A stretch of DNA of 64,000 nucleotides from JAEUMY01 sp033764435 (GCA_033764435.1 JANRIX010000070.1:1-64000), one strand, 5' to 3'; shown: positions 24,693 through 34,225, counted from the stretch's first letter. Notes: generated from the sequence alone by a model not told the origin. Translations and numbers: made by a program.

Positions 24693-26861
24693 TCAGTCGT
24701 GAGAGTCGTTCCAGGCGGCCAGCCTAGACTGAAGGCGCGTGGCGCGCCTCACCGAGTCCTCAATCTGATTGAGCAGCGCGGGATTTGCCGCAAAACCCGG
24801 CGCATCCGCCATGTCCAGTGCCGCGAGATTGGCATTGGTGAGAATGGCTGCCAGCAGTTCTCGTGCATCTGACCTGGAATGGGCCTCAACCTGCTCCGGC
24901 TGCAGACTTGCGACCAGCGCACCTTCCAGCCGGCTACGAATCGCGAGGGCTTCGTGCAAGGCCGTCCTGTCATGGAAGGTCAGCAGAAATCCAAGTACCT
25001 TCCCATCAGGACCCGGCACGACATCGGCATGCATTTCCACTCGTAGTCCGCTACCGTCTCTAAGCTGCAGTACGCATTCACCGCGCCAGGGCCGCAGGGA
25101 GAGTTCGGCCACAGTGAGTCGCAAGGCCAAGTCGGCAGGTTCGCGCACGCGCGCGAGCACATCGGCCAATGTCTCGCAGCCATGCAGGCTGCCTCGCGTC
25201 AGATTGCGCAACGATTGATTCAAGTGGATCAGCTCGCCGCCGGCCCCGACCACGGCCACCGCATCTGGAGAGTGTTCAATGGCGCGGCTGATCTGCGCGA
25301 TCTGGTGCCGTGCAATCAATAGTCGCACCGACTGCACCTGCACAATGATATCCACCAGGGCAGAGCGGATCGAGCGGGCAAGTGCGATTTCAGAGCGCGT
25401 CCAGGTCAGCGATCGGCCACGCACGATTTCCGACCACGCTGCGAACGAGCGGCGCGGCGAAAGCTCCAGCGGATTCTCACCCAACATTGGCTTGGCCGGG
25501 TCGCCAGCCCAGGTCAAGTTCATCAACTGTTCCTTGCGCAGCCAGACCAGAAAATCTGGCTGCTCGTTGGACAGGCGCACAGCCAGCACGCCGCAGGCCA
25601 GTGGAGAAAGCGCTGCCACATCGGGCAGCTCGTCGCCAATGCAGGCTGTGGCAAAGGGCGTGTCGCTGCGCGTCAAGTCGAGCGCCGCCTGCAGGCGACG
25701 CAGGTCCGTAGTGGATGGCACCTCGCCGCAGGTGAGCATGTCACCTTCACACATCAGCACGGCACCCGTCGCATTGAGCGGATCAAGGAGCACCTTGGGA
25801 TTGCGCAGCAGGGCATGGCGCCAATCGCCTTCGCTGGTGGTGGCCTCGACCAGGCGCTGTTCGAGTTTGCGCACCATGAGCGCCACCTGGGCCTGAGCAT
25901 AGTTCTCGATGGCGGAAATCCGGGTGGACAGCACCTCCGAAATCAGATCGACTGCAGCCCGAACGGCTGGTGCGATGGGACGCGGCGAATAATGATGGGC
26001 GGCAATCAGGCCCCACAGAGCCCCATCGTGGACCACCGACACGACCATGGTCGCTGTCACGCCCATGTTGCGCAGATACTGAAGATGCAAGGGCGACATG
26101 CTGCGCAGCGTGCACATTGACATGTCAAAGGGCTCCCCCCCCACAGCGGAAGAAGACACGATGGGTGATGATTCAGCATCCACATCCACCAATACGCGAA
26201 CCCGGTTGCGCAGATATAGCTCACGCGCCTGCTGGGGAATGTCCGATGCGGGATAGTGATAGCCAAGCAGAGACTCCAGCCGCTCGTGACGCGACTCGGC
26301 CATGATCTTGCCGTGCCCCTCAGCATCAAACTTGTAGACCATGATCCGGTCGTAACCCGTGAGATGGCGCACCCATCCCGCGACCTCGTCTGCAAGGCGG
26401 TCCAGTGCTGTGGCATTGCCCAGCGCTGTGATGCACTCGATCAGCTGGGGAAGCACAGGCTGTGTGCTTCGCGGATCATTGCCATGGGACACATCGAGGA
26501 TGTCTTCCAATTCCATCACGATGCGACCATCGGCACCGCGATGCAGAGCAACCTCAACTGGCGGCAGCGTGCCGTCACCGGCAAAGCGGCTGTACTCGAC
26601 CATGTGCTCATCCAGCATGGCGTCTTGGGCGCGTACCAGCGCGGCTAGCACCGGAGAGAATTCATGCAAAGGCTGCTCAAGCAGCCTGGCAACCGAACAG
26701 CCCATCCATTCCGCCAGATTTTCGCTGGCACGCACGATCTTGGCGTTGGAACCGTCCAGCACCATCAGCCGGCCATGCGGCTGGATGTTCCCGGCCAGAT
26801 GGATCAGTTCACGTTCGCAATTCGTGAGGTCGGCTTGACCAAAGGAAGGGGAAGGAAGCAT
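24693..26861 (-). CDS. bphP: Bacteriophytochrome photoreceptor without kinase domain
   Basis: The 722-residue photoreceptor has an N-terminal PAS domain with biliverdin-attaching Cys15 (LTNCERELIHLAGNIQPHG), a GAF domain with PASDIPQQARELYLRNRVR and the chromophore-contacting His region SPLHLQYLRNMGVTATM, and a PHY domain with the tongue motif SPRRSFAAWSEIV. A further PAS domain follows (about 535-640), then some 80 residues of helical remnant. No HATPase domain exists, so output is not by phosphorylation. Red/far-red light state could be passed by contact to the PpsR-like partner encoded just upstream, whose TGA overlaps this ATG (TGATG), as for RpBphP1-PpsR2. Start ATG 26861 or GTG 26864. 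Confidence 0.9.
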   Translation of the reverse strand: MLPSPSFGQADLTNCERELIHLAGNIQPHGRLMVLDGSNAKIVRASENLAEWMGCSVARLLEQPLHEFSPVLAALVRAQDAMLDEHMVEYSRFAGDGTLPPVEVALHRGADGRIVMELEDILDVSHGNDPRSTQPVLPQLIECITALGNATALDRLADEVAGWVRHLTGYDRIMVYKFDAEGHGKIMAESRHERLESLLGYHYPASDIPQQARELYLRNRVRVLVDVDAESSPIVSSSAVGGEPFDMSMCTLRSMSPLHLQYLRNMGVTATMVVSVVHDGALWGLIAAHHYSPRPIAPAVRAAVDLISEVLSTRISAIENYAQAQVALMVRKLEQRLVEATTSEGDWRHALLRNPKVLLDPLNATGAVLMCEGDMLTCGEVPSTTDLRRLQAALDLTRSDTPFATACIGDELPDVAALSPLACGVLAVRLSNEQPDFLVWLRKEQLMNLTWAGDPAKPMLGENPLELSPRRSFAAWSEIVRGRSLTWTRSEIALARSIRSALVDIIVQVQSVRLLIARHQIAQISRAIEHSPDAVAVVGAGGELIHLNQSLRNLTRGSLHGCETLADVLARVREPADLALRLTVAELSLRPWRGECVLQLRDGSGLRVEMHADVVPGPDGKVLGFLLTFHDRTALHEALAIRSRLEGALVASLQPEQVEAHSRSDARELLAAILTNANLAALDMADAPGFAANPALLNQIEDSVRRATRLQSRLAAWNDSHD

Positions 26862-28339
26862 CACGATGCACCTCCCTCGCCTCCAAGGCCACTGCGATCA
26901 GCCTGGTAAAGACGCTGGCGACGCAGGGCAAAGCTCTCCTCACTGATACCGAGCAGCCGGGCAGCCGCACTGGCATCCTGCCCGCTACGCATCAGCGCAA
27001 CCGAAATCAAATAGCGCTCGATAGTATCGGCCGCCTCGCGCAGAAGATGGGGTGCGGCGACCTGACCAAGCTGGGCAACTATGCGTTCCACTGAATGTCC
27101 GAGCGAATCCTTGGACAGCCAGCTGTCTGCATCACCCCCTTCACACGGGCGCACAGTGAAACCGATGGATTCGGGGTCGGTATCGACGAGCAGTACGCCC
27201 GACACTGCCACCTTGCGATCGCTGGCAGGTCCATCGCGCCAATGGAGAAACTCGCGCTGGCACATGCCGCGGGCACGCACTTCGTAAAGGATCTGTTGCC
27301 ACTCGCCGGCATCTTGACCCAGCCAGTCACCCAGGTTGCGGCCCTCGATATTTCCAGCACTCTGCGCCTTACACAACGCAACAAGCGCCGGATTGGCCAG
27401 CGTGATCCGCCCCACATCATCGGTGATGGCTACACCATCCGGCGTGCGGGTGACAAAGTCCACCGCCCGTCGAACCAAGCCGGATCCGCGTTCATCCGGG
27501 TTGTAGTCGCGCAGACGGATCAACACCAAGAGCGTGCTGCCCTCGCGGAACGGTGCGGGCGAGAAGGCCAGAGATAACTCTTGTCCGCGGACAGTGGCTC
27601 TCAGCTCCAGCGTCTTGCGTGTCACTAATGCAGTCCGGGTGAATTCTTCCACCAGCTTGCGCGACAGCTCATCGAATCCAAGCAACAATTTGCCGCCAAC
27701 CATCGCCTCTCGCGGCGTACCAAATACTCGCGCCGCCGCCGCATTCCCTTCGACAATGCGCATGTCATCGGGGTCCACGACCAGTACGGCATCGGTTGCC
27801 GCCTGGAACAACAGTTGGTAACGGGACTCGTGCTGGCGTCTGCTCCAGTACTCCCGCTCCATCTCCTGCTGTGAGCGCAGAAAGCGCTGCTGAATGGCGG
27901 TGATGGCCTGCAAGTTGCGGCCAGCCGCCAGAATCGGTCCGGATCGGCCCAAACGAACGGCACTGATGGCAAGCAAGGTTTCGTGTCCACGGCCATCATG
28001 CAGCGAAATCTCGCGGGAGCGGGACATGCCCTTGCCGCGGACTTCCTCAAGCAGCGCCTCGACTTTGCCGCGCATGCCCTGAGGCACGATCTCGGCCCAC
28101 TTTTTGCCCTGCCAGTCCTGGGTATCAATCTCCTCGCCCACGCTGCCGGCAGCCACCGACTGAATCACACCCGCATCGTCCAACACCAGAGCAAGATCAG
28201 ACGAAATCCGAGTGAGCGCGCTCGCGATTTCCGGCGCGAGCGTCGAAAGACGTCCGAGTTCTTCTGTGGTGGTCGGGGAATCGTTCACGTTGAGCCAGCC
28301 GAAAGTTGAAGTGCCGAAGACGTTACCGCTTGCACACAT
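26861..28339 (-). CDS. ppsR: PpsR/CrtJ-like PAS-domain transcription regulator
   Basis: The roughly 490-residue regulator has an N-terminal PAS-like domain (LSTLAPEIASALTRISSDLALVLDD), a Q-linker helix (QQRFLRSQQEMEREYWSRRQHESRY), two PAS domains (YQLLFQAATDAVLVVDPDD; DFVTRTPDGVAITDDVGRI) and a C-terminal Fis-type HTH (RYLISVALMRSGQDASAAARLLGIS). This is the architecture of PpsR/CrtJ, the repressor of photosynthesis genes, and linkage to bphP supports the pairing. The HTH recognition helix (EESFALRRQRLY) departs from the typical RQSLYVKL, so DNA specificity may differ. No photosynthesis genes occur in the window. Start is uncertain: ATG 28339 or GTG 28285. Confidence 0.82.
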   Translation of the reverse strand: MCASGNVFGTSTFGWLNVNDSPTTTEELGRLSTLAPEIASALTRISSDLALVLDDAGVIQSVAAGSVGEEIDTQDWQGKKWAEIVPQGMRGKVEALLEEVRGKGMSRSREISLHDGRGHETLLAISAVRLGRSGPILAAGRNLQAITAIQQRFLRSQQEMEREYWSRRQHESRYQLLFQAATDAVLVVDPDDMRIVEGNAAAARVFGTPREAMVGGKLLLGFDELSRKLVEEFTRTALVTRKTLELRATVRGQELSLAFSPAPFREGSTLLVLIRLRDYNPDERGSGLVRRAVDFVTRTPDGVAITDDVGRITLANPALVALCKAQSAGNIEGRNLGDWLGQDAGEWQQILYEVRARGMCQREFLHWRDGPASDRKVAVSGVLLVDTDPESIGFTVRPCEGGDADSWLSKDSLGHSVERIVAQLGQVAAPHLLREAADTIERYLISVALMRSGQDASAAARLLGISEESFALRRQRLYQADRSGLGGEGGAS

Positions 28340-28466
28340 GCCTCAGCAGACGGCAGATGCCGTAGTTGCCACATGTTAACCCATGCGGGCAGGCGGGACC
28401 AAAGCGGCACGTATAATCGAAAGTTTCCCGCTTCCCGCTTTCCGCTTGCCGACCACGCCTGCGCCT

Positions 28467-31046
28467 GTGACCGAATCCGCCACCGCCCATACACCCATGA
28501 TGCAACAGTACCTGCGCATCAAGGCGGAGCACCCGGATGTGCTGGTGCTGTACCGCATGGGCGACTTTTACGAGCTCTTTTTCGACGATGCGGTCAAGGC
28601 ATCGCGCCTGCTCGGCATCACGCTCACCACACGCGGTCAATCGGCGGGCAATCCAATACGCATGGCTGGCGTGCCTTACCACGCGCTGGAACAGTATCTG
28701 GCCAAGCTGGTGAAGATGGGCGAGTCAGCGGTCATCTGCGAGCAGGTCGGCGAAGTCACCAACAAGGGGCCGGTTGAGCGCAAGGTCACCCGCATCATCA
28801 CGCCGGGCACCATCACCGATGCCGCACTGCTGTCCGACGCCCGCGATACCAGCGTGCTGGCGTTGCATCAACGCGAAGGTGGCATTGGCCTCGCCTGGCT
28901 CACCTTGTCCTCAGGTCGATTCCGCATCAAGGAAATCACCGCAGCTTCGCTGTCGGCCGAGCTCGCGCGCATCGCGCCGGCAGAGGTGATCCTTACCGAT
29001 GCCGACGCGCAATCCCTGCCCTTGCCTGCCGGGACGGCAATCAAGCGCGTCACTGAACTGGACTTTGATCATCACGCCGCCGAGCGAGAGCTGACACGGC
29101 AGTTCCAGACTCGCGACCTCGCCGGGTTCGGTTGTGCGGGCCTCCACCTCGGCGTGTGTGCCGCCGGCGCCCTGCTCGCCTATGTACGCCACACGCAGCA
29201 AAGCGCCTTGCCGCATGTCACCGGACTCAGCGTTGAGCGCGAGGACGAGTTCATCCGCATGGACGCGGCCACGCGGCGCAACCTCGAGCTGACCGAAACG
29301 CTGCGCGGCGATCCCGCGCCGACTCTCGCCTCCGTCCTTGACCGTACTGTCACCAGCATGGGCGCCCGGCTGATGCGCCACTGGCTGCACCATCCGCTCA
29401 CGGACCGGGAAATCATTGAAGGGCGCCTCGAAGTGGTGGCCGCGCTGGCCGCACCTGCCGCCAAGCTCTTCCAGACGATTCAGGGCGTCCTCGCACAATG
29501 GGTCGACATCGAACGGGTGACCACACGCATTGCGTTGCGGACCGCGCGTCCGCGGGATCTCTCGGGGCTGCGCGATACGCTCGCGCGCCTGCCTGAGCTC
29601 GAGGCGATTCTGGCGCAGGAAGCGTGCGCCGCCGGCGGACCGCAGCTGGCACGACTGCGCGATCGGCTGGCACCTCGCAGCGCGCTTCATGCCCTGCTGG
29701 CCGCATCACTCAAAGACGAACCTGCCGTGGTGCTGCGCGAGGGTGGAGTCATCCGCGATGGGCTTGACGCCGAATTGGATGAACTTCGTGCCATGCAGGG
29801 CAACGCCGGGGCATTCTTGTTAGCACTCGAGGCGCGTGAGCGGGGCAGAACCGGCATTGCCAACTTGCGGGTCGAATTCAACAAGGTGCATGGCTTCTAC
29901 ATCGAAGTCACCCAGGGGCAGCTCGACAAAGTTCCGGATGATTACCGCAGACGCCAGACGCTCAAGAATGCCGAGCGCTTCATCACGCCCGAACTGAAGG
30001 CCTTCGAAGACAAGGCTCTCTCTGCGGGCGAACGCGCATTGGCCAGGGAAAAGTTTCTGTACGAAGCTCTGCTCGACCGCCTGCTGGCCGACGTGCCCGG
30101 ATTGCATGATCTGGCCGCCGCTGCGGCTGAACTCGACACCCTGGCCGGATTTTCTGCGGCAAGCGTTTCCCTGGGATTGACCCGTCCGGTTTTCACGGCC
30201 GAAGACCGCATCGAGATCAGGAGTGGCCGGCATCTGGTGGTGGAACAGCAGGTCGGCAACTTCATCGCCAACGACACCGACCTGTCCCGGTCAAAACAGC
30301 TGCTGCTGATCACCGGCCCGAACATGGGCGGCAAATCGACCTACATGCGCCAGGTCGCGCAGATCGTGCTGCTGGCCCACACGGGGGCATTCGTTCCCTG
30401 CGAATATTCGCAGATCGGCCCCGTTGACCAGATCTTCACCCGCATCGGCAGTGCGGATGATTTGGCAGGTGGACGCTCGACGTTCATGGTGGAGATGACC
30501 GAAGCGGCCAACATCCTGCACAACGCCACCGCGCGCTCACTGGTGCTGATCGACGAAATTGGACGCGGCACCTCCACGTTTGATGGCCTCGCACTGGCCT
30601 ACGCGATTGCGCGCCACCTCGCCGAGGTCACGCGCTCATACAGCCTGTTTGCCACGCACTATTTCGAACTGACGCGATTGCAAGCCGAACTGCCCAACCT
30701 GGCCAATGTGCATCTGGATGCGGTCGAACATCGCGACCGCATTGTTTTCCTGCACAAGCTGGAAGCCGGGCCGGCGAACCAGAGCTACGGACTGCAGGTC
30801 GCAGCGCTTGCGGGCGTGCCCAAGGCGGTGATTCGCGCAGCGAGACGGCATCTCGCCGAACTTGAAGAGCTTGGCGCGCCGCAGGGCCCACAGGCCGACT
30901 TGTTCGCCCAGCCTGCGGCAGCAAAGCCCGCAGAACATCGCGTACTTCAGGCGCTTTCGGATATCGACCCTGACGACCTCAGTCCGAAGGAGGCCCTTGA
31001 GACGCTGTACATGTTGAAGCGCGCGGCCGGCGACTCGGCCCGCTGA
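28467..31046 (+). CDS. mutS: DNA mismatch repair protein MutS
   Basis: The 859-residue mismatch-recognition ATPase has an N-terminal mismatch-binding domain with the Phe-Tyr-Glu motif (GDFYELF), connector, core, clamp and a C-terminal ATPase domain with Walker A TGPNMGGKSTYMRQ, DEIGRGTSTFDG and the downstream FATHYFEL. The GTG at 28467 (TESATAHTPMMQQYLRIK) best fits the family; ATG 28497 is possible. A palindrome copy at 30400 lies in the ATPase domain and encodes EYS without disrupting it. No other mismatch-repair gene is nearby. Confidence 0.95.
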   Translation: MTESATAHTPMMQQYLRIKAEHPDVLVLYRMGDFYELFFDDAVKASRLLGITLTTRGQSAGNPIRMAGVPYHALEQYLAKLVKMGESAVICEQVGEVTNKGPVERKVTRIITPGTITDAALLSDARDTSVLALHQREGGIGLAWLTLSSGRFRIKEITAASLSAELARIAPAEVILTDADAQSLPLPAGTAIKRVTELDFDHHAAERELTRQFQTRDLAGFGCAGLHLGVCAAGALLAYVRHTQQSALPHVTGLSVEREDEFIRMDAATRRNLELTETLRGDPAPTLASVLDRTVTSMGARLMRHWLHHPLTDREIIEGRLEVVAALAAPAAKLFQTIQGVLAQWVDIERVTTRIALRTARPRDLSGLRDTLARLPELEAILAQEACAAGGPQLARLRDRLAPRSALHALLAASLKDEPAVVLREGGVIRDGLDAELDELRAMQGNAGAFLLALEARERGRTGIANLRVEFNKVHGFYIEVTQGQLDKVPDDYRRRQTLKNAERFITPELKAFEDKALSAGERALAREKFLYEALLDRLLADVPGLHDLAAAAAELDTLAGFSAASVSLGLTRPVFTAEDRIEIRSGRHLVVEQQVGNFIANDTDLSRSKQLLLITGPNMGGKSTYMRQVAQIVLLAHTGAFVPCEYSQIGPVDQIFTRIGSADDLAGGRSTFMVEMTEAANILHNATARSLVLIDEIGRGTSTFDGLALAYAIARHLAEVTRSYSLFATHYFELTRLQAELPNLANVHLDAVEHRDRIVFLHKLEAGPANQSYGLQVAALAGVPKAVIRAARRHLAELEELGAPQGPQADLFAQPAAAKPAEHRVLQALSDIDPDDLSPKEALETLYMLKRAAGDSAR

Positions 31047-31058
31047 ACTGGTCCCGAT

Positions 31059-31544
31059 TCAGTGAACGTGTCCGTGGTCGCCATGGGCATGGCCGTGCTG
31101 GATCTCGTCCTTGCTTGCTGCCCTGACCTCCGCAACCACGCCCTTGAACAGCAGCCGCTCGCCTGCAAGCGGATGATTCCCGTCCACCACCACCTTGTCA
31201 CCGGCGATATCGGTGACGGTGTAGATCACCCAGCGGTCGTCGTCTTCACCCTGGGGAACGCCTTCAAACTGCATGCCCACCTGCAGGTCGCCCGGGAACA
31301 CCTCACGAGGCTCGATGCGGATGAGATTCTCGTCGTAGTCACCGAACGCGTCGGCCGGTTCGAGCGAGACAGAAAACTCGTCACCCGCCTGCTTCCCCTC
31401 CAGGCTCTCCTCCACCATCGGGAAGATGCCCGCGTAGCCCCCGTGCAGATACGAGAGCAGCGCGCCGCTGTTCTCGACGCTCTGCCCGTCGCTGTCCAGC
31501 AATTCGAATTTGAGGGTGACGACGGTGTCCTTGGCGATGATCAA
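31059..31544 (-). CDS. slyD: FKBP-type peptidyl-prolyl isomerase, SlyD-like
   Basis: The 161-residue protein has an FKBP fold with inserted flap (GMQFEGVPQGEDDDRWVIYTVTDI) and NHPLAGERLLFKGVV, ending in a histidine-rich tail (HGHAHGDHGHVH) that can bind nickel or zinc. Such proteins combine prolyl isomerase, chaperone and metal-delivery functions. A TTG start at 31544 is supported by AAAGGA six bases upstream and overlaps the stop of the preceding peroxiredoxin gene. It is convergent with mutS. Confidence 0.9.
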   Translation of the reverse strand: MIIAKDTVVTLKFELLDSDGQSVENSGALLSYLHGGYAGIFPMVEESLEGKQAGDEFSVSLEPADAFGDYDENLIRIEPREVFPGDLQVGMQFEGVPQGEDDDRWVIYTVTDIAGDKVVVDGNHPLAGERLLFKGVVAEVRAASKDEIQHGHAHGDHGHVH

Positions 31545-32008
31545 TTGAGTCCTTTCACAAGCTGAAGTACCTGTATGGCATGGTCGCGGGGGCTGGTATT
31601 GCACAGTACGTGCCGCACAACGCCCTTCTTGTCGATGATGAATGTTGAACGATTGAAACAGCAGCGGATGTTTCCGTCCACCTGGCGATCCTCGAGAACG
31701 TCGTACTTGCGACAGACTTCGGATTCACTGTCAGACAGCAATTGCACGCTCAAGCCATGCTTGTCGCGGAACTCGGCATGCGACAGCACATCATCGCGGG
31801 AAATGCCGAACACCACGGTGTCGTGCTTGCTGAAATCCGCCTCATGATCCGAGAACCCAATCGCCTCCATCGTGCAGCCGGGCGTGCCGTCCTTGGGATA
31901 GAAATAGAGGACAACATTCTTCTTGCCGCGGAAGCTGGAAAGCTTGATCATTTCCATGCTTGCCTCGGGCAGTTCGAACACCGGCGCTGGCGATCCCACG
32001 TTAAGCAT
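31541..32008 (-). CDS. bcp: Thioredoxin-dependent peroxiredoxin, Bcp/PrxQ type
   Basis: The 155-residue thiol peroxidase has the peroxidatic Cys in KDGTPGCTMEAIGFSD (about residue 45), after the family's N-terminal strand (GSPAPVFELPEAS). The usual second Cys five residues later is absent (TMEAIG), so resolution must use another cysteine or an external thiol; cysteines occur further on in SEVCRKYD and NIRCCFN. It reduces hydrogen peroxide and organic hydroperoxides. It is coupled to slyD by start-stop overlap and divergent from roxA. Confidence 0.9.
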   Translation of the reverse strand: MLNVGSPAPVFELPEASMEMIKLSSFRGKKNVVLYFYPKDGTPGCTMEAIGFSDHEADFSKHDTVVFGISRDDVLSHAEFRDKHGLSVQLLSDSESEVCRKYDVLEDRQVDGNIRCCFNRSTFIIDKKGVVRHVLCNTSPRDHAIQVLQLVKGLN

Positions 32009-32066
32009 GCGCGAGTCCTCCTGTACGTCCTCATACCGCTCAACAAAATTCTAACTGCTTTCAGCC

Positions 32067-33209
32067 TTGGTGAGTCAAATCGGAAAACACCCGTTCGGCA
32101 GTCTCAGCACTGCCCAGTTCATGCGGCGGCATTGGCAGAAGAAACCCCTTCTGGTTCGCGGCGCCTTCCCGCAATTTGGCCGGACCGTCGAGCCGTTCGC
32201 ACCCGCGGATGTGTTGGCGCTTGCACGCAATCCCGATGCGGAAAGCCGGCTGGTCAGACGTCAGGGAAGTAAGTGGACGCTGCAGCACGGACCCTTCAAG
32301 TCAGCAGACCTGCGCAGTCTCGGCCAACGCAATTGGACCATTCTGGTGCAGGACACGCAGCACTTCAGCCGGCGCGCCGAGGCCCTGCTTGCACAGTTCG
32401 CGTTCATTCCCCATGTCCGGGTCGACGACCTCATGGTCAGTCTTGCCGCTGCCGGCGGCGGGGTTGGGCCACACGTGGACTCCTATGACGTCTTTCTCAT
32501 CCAGGGACATGGCCGCAGACGGTGGCGCATCTCGGGCCAGTCTGACACTCGCTTTCGCCCCGGGTTGCCACTCAAGATCCTGCGCGATTTCAGACCGGAG
32601 GAAGAGTGGGTTCTCGAATCGGGCGACATGCTTTATCTGCCTCCGGGCTATGCGCATGAAGGTGTCGCCCTAGATGAGTGCCTGACCTACTCCGTCGGTT
32701 TTCGCGCACCGACACACCAGGAATGGGTCGAGTCGTTCCTCGACCAACTGCGGGATCACGTGTGCGTCGACGGACAGTATGCCGATCAGAACCTGACACC
32801 GACATCTCATCCCGGCGAGATTCCGGCGAGCATCATCGGCAAACTGGGCAGCATTCTGAAAGCCGCCCGGTGGTCCAGGGAAGATGTGGCGCGGGCCGCG
32901 GGCAGGTTTCTCACCGAACCAAAAAGCCATGTCATGTTTGACCCACCGGAACAGGAACCCAGCCCGGCCGAATTCAAGCGGGCTTGCGCCAGATTCGGGC
33001 TTCGTCTCGATGGCAGAACCCGCATTGCCTATCGCGGCAACGACCTTTTCATCAACGGCGAGGCGGTGCGGGTGCATGCGGGGCGGGACGGCCTGCTGAA
33101 GCAACTGGCTGACCTGCGTGCGCTTCCGCCCTGCAAACCCATCCATTCCGAACTTGAGCAGCTGCATGCATGGCATGGAGCTGGATTCCTCCATGTCCGC
33201 AACGACTGA
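32067..33209 (+). CDS. roxA: Ribosomal protein L16 arginine hydroxylase RoxA/YcfD
   Basis: The 380-residue 2-oxoglutarate/Fe(II) oxygenase of the JmjC-cupin class has the iron triad beginning with HxD in GPHVDSYDVFLIQGHGRRRW (about residue 136) and the later His in PPGYAHEG. A helical dimerisation and winged-helix C-terminal region follows. YcfD hydroxylates arginine 81 of ribosomal protein L16. The start is TTG 32067 or GTG 32070. The next gene starts 17 nt before its stop. Confidence 0.9.
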   Translation: MVSQIGKHPFGSLSTAQFMRRHWQKKPLLVRGAFPQFGRTVEPFAPADVLALARNPDAESRLVRRQGSKWTLQHGPFKSADLRSLGQRNWTILVQDTQHFSRRAEALLAQFAFIPHVRVDDLMVSLAAAGGGVGPHVDSYDVFLIQGHGRRRWRISGQSDTRFRPGLPLKILRDFRPEEEWVLESGDMLYLPPGYAHEGVALDECLTYSVGFRAPTHQEWVESFLDQLRDHVCVDGQYADQNLTPTSHPGEIPASIIGKLGSILKAARWSREDVARAAGRFLTEPKSHVMFDPPEQEPSPAEFKRACARFGLRLDGRTRIAYRGNDLFINGEAVRVHAGRDGLLKQLADLRALPPCKPIHSELEQLHAWHGAGFLHVRND

Positions 33210-33720
33210 CTCGAACGGGCGCCCCTCTGCCGAGCCAGGCGCTGCGCGCCGCGAAATTCTGTCGGGGGATCGTGACGCGCTGGCAGCAATCGACCTGGTC
33301 GTCTCAACAACCAAACGCAGGCTTCTGGTGTTTGATCACGACCTGAAGTCCCGCGGCTACAACTCGCCGCAACGCTACGAAACCTTGCGCAGATTCCTGC
33401 TGGCCGCACGAGGCAATGAGCTGCGCATTGCACTGCACGAGACGCGCGGACTGGAAGCGGACTGTCCACGTCTCGTGCTGCTAGCACAACAGTTTCCGCA
33501 CAGCGTGCGCCTTCAGCAGACGACAGGCATCGCCCGCAACGCCCCTGATCCTTTCGTCATCGCCGACGAGACGGCCTACTGGCGCAAGCTTCACTATCAG
33601 CATCCTCGCTCCGTCCTTGTGATCGGCGATGTTCCGGACACCGTTTCGCTGGCTGAGCGGTTCAGCGAGATATGGGAAAGTTCCGAGCCCGTGCCAGTGG
33701 GTGGTGCCACGGGTCTGTGA
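33193..33720 (+). CDS. Conserved protein of unknown function after roxA
   Basis: The 175-residue soluble protein has a disordered N-terminus followed by an alpha/beta region. It contains AIDLVVSTTKRRLLVFDHDL, LRRFLLAARGNELRIALHET and PDPFVIADETAYWRKLHYQHPRSVLVIGD, a pattern reminiscent of phospholipase-D-like or DUF7931-type proteins but without two clear HKD motifs. It overlaps roxA by 17 nt, so the two are one operon. I cannot assign a function. Confidence 0.65.
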   Translation: MSATTDSNGRPSAEPGAARREILSGDRDALAAIDLVVSTTKRRLLVFDHDLKSRGYNSPQRYETLRRFLLAARGNELRIALHETRGLEADCPRLVLLAQQFPHSVRLQQTTGIARNAPDPFVIADETAYWRKLHYQHPRSVLVIGDVPDTVSLAERFSEIWESSEPVPVGGATGL

Positions 33721-33881
33721 CGCCAAGCACGGGCCTTCAGTCTGCCCCAAGGGGCAAAACCAACGGTTTCGGGAGAACCAAAGTGCAGTTGTCGGAGGCG
33801 AAAATGATATACTTGCAAGTTGGCCGGATCGTTATTGGCCGCACTTTTCATCAAAATTCATCACCTCCTTAAGGAAACATC

Positions 33882-34169
33882 ATGAACAAGTCGATTCTGC
33901 TCGCAGCACTGATCGCTGTCGGCCTCGCCGCCTGCAGCAAGGAACCCGCCAAGGCCCCGGAAGCTCCGAAGGCTGCCGCCCCGGCCCCCGCTCCCGCCGC
34001 TGCTCCGGCTGCCGCGCCCGCCGCTGATGCTGCCAAGCCCGCCGATGCCGCTGCTCCCGCTGCCGCTCCTGCCGCCGCGCCGGCAACTGACGCTGCCAAG
34101 CCCGCCGACGCCGCCAAGCCTGCTGAGCCGGCAAAGGACGCCAAGCCCGCTGAAGCACCGAAGAAGTAA
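33882..34169 (+). CDS. Small Ala/Pro/Lys-rich lipoprotein
   Basis: The 95-residue product has a short lipoprotein signal with lipobox LAAC (Cys19) and a mature part composed almost wholly of Ala, Pro, Lys and Asp in degenerate repeats such as AAPAAAPAADAAKPAD, which would be disordered. A strong AAGGAA ribosome site lies before the ATG and a canonical terminator after it, implying a highly expressed monocistronic gene. No enzymatic domain is present. A spacer or stress-related envelope lipoprotein is the most that can be suggested. Confidence 0.75.
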   Translation: MNKSILLAALIAVGLAACSKEPAKAPEAPKAAAPAPAPAAAPAAAPAADAAKPADAAAPAAAPAAAPATDAAKPADAAKPAEPAKDAKPAEAPKK

Positions 34170-34195
34170 TTTCTTCGTCACGCTGCATCAAACAG

Positions 34196-34225
34196 AAACG
34201 CCGGTCTTCATGACCGGCGTTTTTG
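34196..34225 (+). terminator. Intrinsic terminator after the Ala/Pro-rich lipoprotein
   Basis: AACGCCGGTC / GACCGGCGTT, 10-bp perfect stem with 5-nt loop, followed by a run of five T counting the stem's last two. Confidence 0.9.

Noticed and set aside
33960..34140. Tandem DNA repeat or CRISPR-like array in the Ala/Pro-rich gene
   Set aside because: The repetition is degenerate low-complexity coding sequence inside a lipoprotein gene, with no spacers of fixed length.
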